Shown here piece after piece: positions 12,595 through 19,673 of a DNA stretch of 20,000 nucleotides (the stretch's first letter is position 1; each line of letters opens with the position of its first letter). The stretch comes from Trachelipus rathkii. Taxonomy: Eukaryota; Arthropoda; Malacostraca; Isopoda; Trachelipodidae. The translations under genes and the position numbers were made by a program. Location of the stretch: the NCBI GenBank assembly GCA_015478945.1, contig JABUQX010099157.1, forward strand, positions 7,501 through 27,500. Direction: 5' to 3'. Under the pieces are notes generated by a model that saw only the letters and a list, made by a program, of their open reading frames with translations, did not search any database and had not been told where the DNA came from.

Positions 12595-12825
12595 ACACAA
12601 GGGGGCGTCGCGAGCCCCGATCGGGGAACATAGGCGGGGGGAAGTGTTTTTCCCATACCCCCGTTAGGGAGGGGCGGATGAACCCCCGCGTTGACACCCC
12701 AAATACCAAGAGCCGGGGGTTCCGGAGCCCCCCCGGAGGGGGGAAATAATCGTACCCCGTTAGTTCCCCGGGAAGGCCGAGAGATCCCCGCGACGTCCCT
12801 GCCATCCAGGGCGGTATAATCTAGA
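12595..12825. other. GC-rich hairpin-forming core, copy 1
   Basis: An abrupt GC-rich island in an otherwise very AT-rich setting. It contains TCGCGA (12608-12613), the perfect palindrome CCCCGATCGGGG (12615-12626) and a G-tract/C-tract/G-tract arrangement at 12715-12743. There the C run can pair with the upstream G run (loop CCGG) or with the downstream G run (loop CGGA). Open frames exist on both strands but are not preserved in copy 2, where the matching frame is interrupted by indels. Structure or DNA-level function is therefore more likely than coding. Origin unknown. Confidence 0.7.
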
Positions 12826-12933
12826 CCAAACTTGGGTATTCTTTAGTAAAAAAAAAAAAGCAGAAATTTAAATAAGAAAGCATCTAATATTAATTGTAAA
12901 CAGAAGAAAAACCAAATAACAGGTCTCTAATAG

Positions 12934-12983
12934 GCCTTTTAATCATATTCCTAAATAAGCCTTTTAATCATATTACTAAAATT
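12934..12983 (+). repeat. 25-bp tandem duplication
   Basis: GCCTTTTAATCATATT followed by (C/A)CTAAA-type sequence occurs twice head to tail with a 25-bp period. Copy 2 of the element has a single related segment, starting GGTCTCTAACTAGGC at about 14401, so the duplication arose after the two copies separated. Confidence 0.8.
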
Positions 12984-13267
12984 ATATAAACCAAAATAAT
13001 TATTTTCTTATTCTTCTATTTTTTCACATTTTCTATGTGAATATTTCAAAGGACAAAAATGTATCCTTTTCCGCTGTAGCTATTGTAGTTTTTGAAGATA
13101 TATAATATATATATATTATATATTATATATATATTTTTTTTTTTTTTTTTTATTTCATTTTCCGAACTACTAGATTTGGACCAGCATTCCACCAATGTAT
13201 TACGTTTTACTAGTAGCATTAAATAGATTTAAGATACCTAACGTATATACTAAACGCTGAACCATGA

Positions 13268-13384
13268 TAATAATATATTAATAATATTAATACTATATAT
13301 ATATATAATTATAATAAATTTATAGATATATAAAGTTATTATATTATAATATATATACACTACGTATATATATATTATATATAA
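13268..13384. repeat. TA microsatellite block
   Basis: AT-only tract with long TATATA runs, directly downstream of the right outer arm of the copy 1 element. Confidence 0.85.
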
Positions 13385-13882
13385 AGATGGAACATTTATT
13401 CATGTGAACTTAATCGCCTCCCTTTTCAAATTATTACTGTCCTTCATAAATTTGAAGGTACATAAATTTTTTTTTACGTGTGTTTGTTCGTTTCCCAATT
13501 TTTTGTTCACAATTTTTTCTGAAATTATGAAATGAAGGATTAATCTAAATTTGATGAGAAAATGATTATATCGTGGTATAGCAATATGCTACAAAACACT
13601 TTTAGTTGAATACTAGATAAAAAGGTTTATAGAAAGGCACAAGAATGGTGAATTAACAAAATAGGAGAAAAGTTTTTTTTTATTGTTTACTCTATATAGC
13701 AGCACGAAGTATAAACCCCAAATAATTAATTTTTTTTCAAATATTGAGTTTCCTTTTAATAGTTGCACTTTAATATTATTTCTTTGTACATAACGAAACA
13801 TTTCAGGTACTAACCTAATTTAGATTCATTGAAGCCAACAGTTATAGATTGATTAATATAATTGGTTTAAGTATATAATAAT
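13385..13882. other. AT-rich spacer between the two palindromic elements
   Basis: About 500 bp with several T8-T9 homopolymers and no recognisable gene. The minus-strand frame at 13613-13801 is a chance frame over these T/A runs. A small dyad CCTTCA-TAAATT-TGAAGG lies near 13440. Confidence 0.5.
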
Positions 13883-14579
13883 GGCCACCTCTAGAAGAGC
13901 CACAACCATATCTCACAAAACTCAATAAATAGCTACCGGTAAAAGGACAACAATTATGAGGTTGTACTTGAAAAAAATATTAGTTAGGAAATGTAAACAA
14001 AAGAAAAAAAATACAAAAAAACAAAAATTGTAGCACTCTTTTTTTATCCTTATCAGGAGCTCCTACATAGTAATATATAAATATTTGTAAAGGTATTACA
14101 CGGCAATTTAGGGGAACCTCGAGCCGTACGGGAAGCAACACTACAGGGATAGGAGGACGTTTCTTCCATCACCCCGTAGGGGAGGGCGGACGAACCCCCA
14201 GCGACAACCCCAAATACCACACAAGAGCGGGGTCGGAGACCCCCCCGGAGGGGGGAAAATCGTCCAACCCCGTAGTTCCCGGAATGCCGAGAGACCCGAC
14301 TCCTGTCATCGTGTGCGTCATACTTAGATATACTTATTTAAGAAAAAAAACACAAAATATACCTAGAAAGCCTATTTACATTTACGAGTACGTATAAAAG
14401 GGTCTCTAACTAGGCATTCTACTCAATTACTGACATGAATTATTAACAACTACATTTTTTTTTGATGTACACTTTCTTCCCCCGCGGCTAAAATTGTACC
14501 CAGCATTCCCCAGCAATGTATTCCTTTCCCGTAGCGTGTTGTAAGTTTTTGAGATAGGATGTGCTCTTTCTGAGCCTGC
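13883..14579. mobile_element. Inverted-repeat DNA element with GC-rich core (copy 2)
   Basis: The left end (13883: GGCCACCTCTAGAAGAGCCAC, then CATATCTCACAAAACTC, then ATAGCTACCGGTAAAAGGA) is matched in inverted orientation by the right end (14500-14579). The right end's complement reads GCAGGCTCAGAAAGAGCAC, then TATCTCAAAAACTTAC, then GCTACGGGAAAGGAATAC. The arms are the same family as the inner arms of the 12340-13259 element. The interiors also align in the same order and orientation: GC-rich core, A-rich stretch, then a GGTCTCTAA...AGGC segment. No transposase frame is present, so a non-autonomous element is the natural reading. Exact ends and target duplication are not resolved. Confidence 0.75.
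14100..14310. other. GC-rich hairpin-forming core, copy 2
   Basis: Homologous to 12595-12825. Shared landmarks in order are ACCCCGTAGGGG-like, GGGCGGA(T/C)GAACCCCC, ACCCCAAATACCA, CCCCCCCGGAGGGGGGAAA and CCCCGT(T)AGTTCCC, then GCCGAGAGA. As in copy 1, the central C run can pair upstream (GGGGTC with GACCCC, 14229-14243) or downstream (C6/G6, 14240-14255). The copies differ by many substitutions and indels, yet these pairings survive. Confidence 0.7.
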
Positions 14580-14696
14580 AACATATATAATTATTATATA
14601 TATAATAATATATATACTATATATATATATATATATAATATAATACTTATTATTTATACTATAATTATAATATATATATATATATATATATATTTC
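14580..14696. repeat. TA microsatellite block
   Basis: (TA)n with TAATTATTA interruptions, immediately beyond the right end of the copy 2 element. Confidence 0.9.
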
Positions 14697-14750
14697 GATG
14701 TCGATTAGATATCGGTATCGATATATATTCGATAATTATCGAAATCGCAG
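14697..14750. repeat. CGATA-rich palindromic cluster 1
   Basis: Contains TATCG or CGATA at 14710, 14716, 14719, 14730 and 14737. It includes TATCGATA at 14716-14723 and the 16-bp perfect palindrome TTCGATAATTATCGAA at 14728-14743. A second cluster at 15667-15695 aligns partly with it (GGTATCGATAT, then GATA, then TATCG). It may be a transposon terminus or a protein-binding cluster. Confidence 0.6.
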
Positions 14751-14825
14751 GGTCAGAAAGAAAACTTAAGATTTACGCATAAGTATATAGATACTACACA
14801 CGTACCTATTATATCATATAGCTTA

Positions 14826-14886
14826 TAAATATAATATAAATAATATATATATATATATATTAATTATATATATATATTATATTATA
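14826..14886. repeat. TA microsatellite block
   Basis: AT-only tract of TATATA and TATTATA units. Confidence 0.85.
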
Positions 14887-15499
14887 CAGAATAAACTACT
14901 GTTAACGACGTAGTATGTATTTATAATACAAAGGACAAGAAGCCCCCTTGGATGATTTTTTTTTTCTTATTATTTAGTTACACAATATTAGATAAAACAT
15001 GATTATAAAACAGATTTTCATAAAACTAGATTAATAAATAGTACATATGAGTGCAACTGTTCTGTCCACATCGGGAGCACCTTTTCACGCAAGGAACCAC
15101 GCATCCTGAAACTGCTCACACAGTAAAAGGGAGCTCAAATATTGTGCACATGTTATTCTTTTTCAGAGACATAACAACCGCCTGTCCTCCTCCAAACTCT
15201 CTTTCCCAAGGGACCATCTCAAACCTCACAAACATGTTTATTTAAAATTGTTAGAGAATTATAAATATAAGATCCATTCTAAAAAATTTGCTTGCGACAC
15301 TGTATATAACATTCCCAATCGTATTTCATTGCAATGATGATATGCGTGATAAAGGATCTTTCTGTGTTGTAAGAGCACCTGAATTAATTATGTCACTTTT
15401 TAAGTAACTAAGAGTTTGTACATTTTGTTTGATATGTACATTTCGGAAAAATGGACTTCGGCGCACATGTCACAGATTAAGACACAGAGCCATACACCT
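14887..15499. other. Mixed-composition spacer, no gene recognised
   Basis: A more C-rich patch lies at 15050-15240 and holds a 64-codon plus-strand frame with a histidine- and threonine-rich sequence that I do not recognise. The remainder is AT-rich. GTACATTT(T/C) occurs twice near 15418 and 15436. No feature can be assigned. Confidence 0.45.
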
Positions 15500-15615
15500 A
15501 TATAATACCACTATATATTATATATATTAACTCTTATATACTATATATATATATAATATATAACATATATATCACCTAAGTACTACACTAATATATATTA
15601 CTATATATATTCTGT
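15500..15615. repeat. TA microsatellite block
   Basis: Interrupted (TA)n tract with ACTATATATA and CACCTAAGTACTAC interruptions. Confidence 0.85.
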
Positions 15616-15666
15616 ATCGATTTCTAATAAAGCCAGATGAAGATCACTTATTTATTTAATCGAGGG

Positions 15667-15725
15667 TATCGATATCTTCAACCGATAGTATCGGTGGCCA
15701 TTTGGATTTATTTAAAATCCATGGT
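15667..15725. repeat. CGATA-rich palindromic cluster 2 with adjacent dyad
   Basis: TATCGATA at 15667-15674 is followed by the perfect palindrome ACCGATA-G-TATCGGT (15681-15695). An imperfect dyad CCATTTGGATTT...AAAATCCATGG follows at about 15699-15721. The first part resembles cluster 1 at 14697-14750. Confidence 0.55.
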
Positions 15726-16149
15726 TTCTAAAATATAGAATAGGTATAGATAGACCAACAAGTATTACCGAATGTTTTAGATCCTACGCGCGGACCTCTG
15801 AGGGAAATTAAATGGTGTTAAAGTTTTGGCGACGGAGGAGAATTTTGGAAATTTTATCAAGGTTGAAATATGCAAACCCCCTCTAACATAATTATTAAGT
15901 ATTGGCTCCAGAACGTCAGATAAATAATTCTGCTAATTATGGACTTTGTGGACTAACTGTTATCTTCCCCAACGAGTCTATTAAATATTTGAATTATGAA
16001 TATAAATTTTTACACCTGCGAAATAGAACTGGTGTAACATTAGGAGGTCCACTTAGATTGTCTTTCCTTCATGTTGCAATAGAGCAAAAGGTGTGGTTGT
16101 TTAATTTTATTGCCCTTGTGAAATATTTTGGAAAGGCAGTTTATTTACA

Positions 16150-16302
16150 ATGTCTGACGCTCCAATCAAGAGCTTTCTGAACAAAAGTTAGAAAACTCGA
16201 CCCAAGTGTTAATAATAACTGGGAAACATTTACAATATGTCTATTGCTAGACAACTTGAAATAGGTGAATCTACTGTTAGATATCTAAGAAAAGAGTTCT
16301 AA
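16150..16302 (+). pseudogene. Decayed pogo/Tigger-like transposase N-terminus
   Basis: In one reading frame from an ATG at 16150, the sequence begins MSDAP, then after stops gives KTRPK, and from 16237 reads SIARQLEIGESTVRYLRK. The last part has the shape of the psq-type helix-turn-helix at the start of pogo/Tigger and CENP-B-like transposases (AR.LGI..STVR.I.K). These proteins bind transposon ends. MSDAP-type starts and a basic linker before the helix-turn-helix also fit that family. The linker holds a run of three stops, and an alternative frame covers that gap, so at least one frameshift is likely. I could not find the CENP-B second domain or the DDE catalytic domain downstream; the TA block at 16607 follows. 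The 92-codon frame at 15902-16180 overlaps the start in another frame and is probably chance. The match is short, so the call is moderate. Confidence 0.5.
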
Positions 16303-16606
16303 TGAAGTGGCCGTACATATAAGAATGCCCCAGTAAGTGAAGGAGACGAATCTTTCAGAGCGAGGTGTGAGTAATCTTGAAACTTACTTCTCGTCTGAAC
16401 AACGATCTTCAGCATTCAGGCGCCAATTGAACTAACAGTCAATGAGCTTGCTAAGATTGGAAGAGCAAGTAAGCCTCCGTCCAGCACTTGTTAAAGACGT
16501 TCCTAAAGCACAATGTTCCCAACACAATTTCCCTAGATATAGACTCCCAAAAATCGTCCCCATTTGTGTAGTTGGAACTATATCACACCAGATTATGCAA
16601 GGTGAC

Positions 16607-16862
16607 ATTATATATAATATTATATAGTATATAATATATAATATATCTATATTATATATTATATATATAATATGATAATAAATTTATATATTATATATAT
16701 ATATATAATATATTAACTACTATATATTATTATATATATCAGTATAATATATATAGTATAATATATATATATATATATATAATATATATAGTATTATAAT
16801 ATTATATTATTATATATATATTTACTTATAATATATATATAATATATATATATTATTTATAT
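16607..16862. repeat. TA microsatellite block
   Basis: About 255 bp of A and T with TATATA, TAATATATA and ATTATATA units. It ends abruptly at the more C-rich sequence starting ATCTCTCTGTCTCC. Confidence 0.9.
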
Positions 16863-16908
16863 CATAAATCTCTCTGTCTCCTATCTAACTCCTCTGCTAA
16901 TTTTCCAC

Positions 16909-17283
16909 TTACGCTAGATATTGTGCAGACGGGGGATTACTCTTCGACGCAGCAATAAGCGTGCGGGTCCTTTGTCCTGATAAAAAAAACGTAAGTGCGC
17001 TATTTACCTCACTTGTTTAGTCTACTACGATATAATCTTTTCTGGCTCTCTTGCCAATAACAATCTCTAACACATTTCTGTTTAAATCTAACTCACCTTT
17101 ACCTCACTGCTTATTTCGATCTGATGGTCGTTTCTTAAACCTCTCCAACTGAATAAGGCCCAATCTCTTCTCGGCTTCACCTATTTCCTCTATCTCAATC
17201 CCGGAACGATTCCTTGGCAATGTCTCCTCCTTCTCCACCGTCTCCTCCTCAGGTTTCCCATATGTCTTTCCTGCTCTTGTGAC
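16909..17283 (-). pseudogene. Possible broken coding segment, unidentified
   Basis: One minus-strand frame stays readable across about 375 bp with only two internal stops. The segment 17283 to 17104 gives 59 residues including PEEETVEKEETLPRNR and IEIEEIGEAEKRLGLIQLE. After TGA, 17103 to 17017 gives LDLNRNVLEIVIGKRARKDY. After TAA, the frame runs to 16909. The glutamate/lysine composition looks more protein-like than the surrounding AT-rich DNA, but there is no suitable ATG and no domain I recognise. It could be an exon fragment, a relic of a mobile element, or a chance frame caused by the pyrimidine bias of the plus strand. The other ATG-started frame here, 17441-17190, overlaps it and is no more convincing. 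Confidence 0.25.
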
Positions 17284-18553
17284 TTACATTTGTATCGTTT
17301 AGGCATAGTGCAAATTAGGCTCCTGAGAACTCTATTTTGAAAACGGATATAGAACGTGCGGGGAAACACCCCGTATGGCATTTTCCTCTTTCTTCTTCTA
17401 GGAGTTTTGAGTGGGCTGTTAGCTTCCCAGAGCTGCCCCACTTCTCACTGACTCTCCCCCTCTCGTTCAACCTTAGACTCTCTCAGCTTATGTCTCAATA
17501 CTAACAACTTTCACCCTACAGATGTTTGAGATAGACACGAAGCACAAATCCCCAACCTATTCCGAAAAAAGGAAAGCCGCCCTGATTCTTCGTAACTATT
17601 CGCACGAATATTTCTTTTTCGGTTAATTCAAGATTTTTGAAACCCTCTATACCAACTACCTTCCATCACATTTCTTAGACCTTTTATGGAATTCGGGTCA
17701 TGTCTGATCATCGATTCTTTATCCACGAGGACTCGCCAAGTACAACGATCGATAAAGTTCGGCGTTTAGAAGCGTCAAAAAACTGCTGACGAACGTTCCT
17801 ATTTAAACTCGCTTTTTTGTTTCTTCCTCTTCTACTTTTTTATTTCCTCCTCCTGTTCATCCCATTCATCTCCCATCTTTAAAAATCTCTCTTTTTACTT
17901 GTTATGTATTTGCTCATATTTCATCCCTCCTTTGGTTTCCAATTTATTTGTTTTTACTTTTCTTACAAAATTTTATAACCCTCTTTTATATTATTAATTG
18001 TTATGCTTTTGTTTCAATCTTGCAAATGCTTTTTTCTTATTTTTATTACTCATTCTATCTTCAATGTTTGTTTTTGATTTATTTTTAATTCAATTATTAA
18101 TATTTATTATGTAATAATAATTTTATTAATAAAAATTAATAATTGTGATAAAAAGTTGTTAATCATTTATTATTAATATTTATATCAGTAAATAAATTTT
18201 GAAATTATTTAATTTTTGAATTTATTTATTTTTTATATTTATATTTTTAGAAATGTTACTTTCTTACTTTTAAATTTATATTTAATTATATTTTTAGAAA
18301 AAGCAAAAGTAAAAGAATGTTTACTATATTTATATTTAGAGAAATAGGAAGCAATTTAATAAATTAATAAAAACTTTTTGTAAAATATTTGAAGAATTTC
18401 GTGAAAAATTAAAAATTCAATTTTTAAAAAGAAAAAATTACATAGAAATAATATAACATTCGAAAAAGAAAAAAAAGAGAAAAAATAGATTTAATTTAGC
18501 AGAATACATAATTCACCCTTTTAAAAGAAAATGATATCCATGATGCAAATGCA
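17284..18553. other. Pyrimidine-biased then AT-rich DNA, no gene recognised
   Basis: From 17284 to about 17950 the plus strand is C/T-rich with a nearly balanced patch at 17540-17770. From 17950 to 18540 it becomes very AT-rich with TTATTTAATTTTT-type runs. No open frame or RNA gene could be supported. ATGCAAAT, the POU/octamer consensus, occurs at 18543-18550, but a single 8-mer has no weight. Confidence 0.5.
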
Positions 18554-18595
18554 AGTGCCAATTCCAGTGCCAGTGCCAGTGCCAGTGTTAGTGCC
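18554..18595 (+). repeat. AGTGCC hexanucleotide microsatellite, 7 units
   Basis: Seven consecutive hexamers: AGTGCC, AATTCC, three AGTGCC, AGTGTT, AGTGCC. Five are exact. It stands out from the AT-rich surroundings. No coding frame extends through it. Confidence 0.9.
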
Positions 18596-18905
18596 ACTTT
18601 CCAAGAATGTTCATTAAAAGAAACTTTTGGTATTATTTCTTTTTCAAAGTAAATAATTAATCAACCAATTGGGAAATGTAAAAGTGACTTGAGGAAATAT
18701 TTCGAAACTTAATAAAAATAGTTTTAATTTCTTCAAAAGATAATATTGTTTTTCTTCATTAATATATTGACGTTATTAAGAAAAAAGTTCTTATTTATTC
18801 TATGAAAATGAAAACTTTTGCCAAATTTTAATTTCAATTTCTTTAACGTATTTCTAATCTCTTGATTTTCATTTCATATTCAAATATTTTTTCCTTTTCT
18901 TTTTC

Positions 18906-19052
18906 TTTATATTCTTCTTCTTTTTCTTTATATTCTTTTTCTTTTTCTTTATATTCTTTTTCCTTTTCTTTATATTCTTTTTCTTTTTCTTTATATTCTT
19001 TTTCCTTTTCTTTATATTCTTTTTCCTTTTCTTTATTTTCTTTTTCTTTTTC
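18906..19052 (+). repeat. 21-bp minisatellite, about 7 units
   Basis: The unit TTTATATTCTTTTTC followed by (T/C)TTTTC repeats with starts at 18906, 18927, 18948, 18969, 18990, 19011 and 19032. Units alternate between CTTTTTC and CCTTTTC variants; the last is degenerate. In translation it appears as a seven-residue SLYSFSF repeat because 21 is divisible by three. Confidence 0.9.
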
Positions 19053-19057
19053 TTTTT

Positions 19058-19200
19058 CTTCTTTCTTTTTCTTCTTTCTTTTTCTTCTTTCTTTTTCTTC
19101 TTTTTTTTCTTTTTTCCTTTTTCTTTCTTTTTCTTCTTTCTTTTTCTTCTTTCTTTTTCTTCTTTCTTTTTCTTCTTTTCTTTTTCTTCTTTCTTTTTCT
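19058..19200 (+). repeat. 13-bp CTTCTTTCTTTTT units
   Basis: CTTCTTTCTTTTT starts at 19058, 19071 and 19084, breaks down near 19097-19130, and reappears as a second group between about 19131 and 19200. A 13-bp period does not preserve a reading frame, which is further evidence against coding. Confidence 0.8.
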
Positions 19201-19492
19201 TGCTCTCGTTGCTCTCTTTTTCTTTTTTCTTTTTTCTTCTTCCGTTTTTCTTCTTCTTTTCTTCTTGTTCCCTTTTGCCCTATGTTGCCTGAGAAAATTC
19301 TCCATTCTTTTTCTTCTGTCTTTTTCCTTTCTTCTTTCTTTTTTCTTTTTCTTTATTCTTTTTCTTTATTCTTTTTTTTTTTTCTTTTTCTTCTTTTTTC
19401 TTCTTTTTTCTTCTTTTTCTTTTTTTCTTCTTTTTCTTTTTCTTCTTTTCTTAGCCTTAGCTTTTGTTCCTTTCCTTTTTTTCTTCAATTTT

Positions 19493-19555
19493 CTTCATTT
19501 TCTTCATTTTCTTCTTTTTCTTCTTTTTCTTCTTTTTCTTCTTTTTCTTCTTTTT
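19493..19555 (+). repeat. 9-bp CTTCATTTT/CTTCTTTTT units
   Basis: Two CTTCATTTT units (19493, 19502) are followed by five CTTCTTTTT units (19511, 19520, 19529, 19538, 19547), leading directly into the pure TTC run. The order suggests stepwise conversion to a simpler repeat. Confidence 0.9.
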
Positions 19556-19673
19556 CTTCTTCTTCTTCTTCTTCTTCTTCTTCTTCTTCTTCTTCTTCTT
19601 CTTCTTCTTCTTCTTCTTCTTCTTCTTCTTCTTCTTCTTCTTCTTCTTCTTCTTCTTCTTCTTCTTCTTCTTC
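19554..19673 (+). repeat. Pure (TTC)40 trinucleotide run
   Basis: Exactly 120 bases of uninterrupted TTC, equivalent to (GAA)40 on the minus strand. It ends at a G at 19674, where reverse transcriptase-like sequence begins. GAA/TTC runs of this kind are length-unstable and can form triplexes, as known from the human FXN intron repeat. Confidence 0.95.

Larger units (their letters stand above)
12491..13102. mobile_element. Inner inverted-repeat element within copy 1
   Basis: The left arm (12491-12540: TATATCTC, AAAAACTAC, AATAGCTACAG, GAAAAGGAATACAT) matches the reverse complement of the right arm (13051-13102) with few differences over about 45 bp. The interior holds a GC-rich segment, then an AT-rich segment with a 25-bp duplication. 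Of the two inverted pairs this is the less diverged, which fits a younger insertion into an older relative. The element ends in ATATAT sequence on the right, so a TA target is possible but unproven. Confidence 0.7.
12340..13259. mobile_element. Palindromic DNA element with nested inverted repeats and GC-rich core (copy 1)
   Basis: The two ends are inverted copies. CAGCTTTTAGTATAAC at 12340 matches the complement of the 13259 end (CAGCGTTTAGTATATAC), and the similarity runs through outer arms of about 108 bp each (12340-12447 and 13152-13259). Inside them, poly(A) of 35 (12448-12482) mirrors poly(T) of 18 (13134-13151). A second inverted pair lies further in, at 12491-12540 and 13051-13102, with the shared core AAAAACTACAAAATAGCTAC. 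The outer and inner arms are themselves related: both contain a CTAAAAACTA/AAAACTACA string, then GCTACAG, then an AAAACGCAATA/AAAAGGAATA string. No transposase is present, so this looks non-autonomous and MITE-like. Target duplications could not be resolved in the TA-rich flanks, and the superfamily is unknown. It may be one element with duplicated ends or two nested insertions. Confidence 0.75.
18890..19673 (+). repeat. Long pyrimidine tract (purine on minus strand)
   Basis: Nearly 800 bp of almost pure T and C on the plus strand, built from successive tandem families. It is interrupted mainly near 19200-19215, 19240-19310 and 19452-19470 by short mixed sequence. The long frames across it on both strands (Phe/Ser/Leu-rich on plus, Lys/Arg/Glu-rich on minus) are consequences of the repeat and not genes. 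Such tracts can form triplex (H-DNA) structures, which is known for polypurine-polypyrimidine DNA in general. Confidence 0.95.

Noticed and set aside
12491..12805. Long frames on both strands through the GC core (104 codons minus, 75 codons plus)
   Set aside because: GC-rich DNA has few stops. The homologous core in copy 2 loses both frames through indels, so selection for protein is not supported.
15902..16180. 92-codon plus-strand frame upstream of the pogo-like fragment
   Set aside because: It lies in a different frame from the transposase signature and has no recognisable domain, so it was not counted as part of the transposase.
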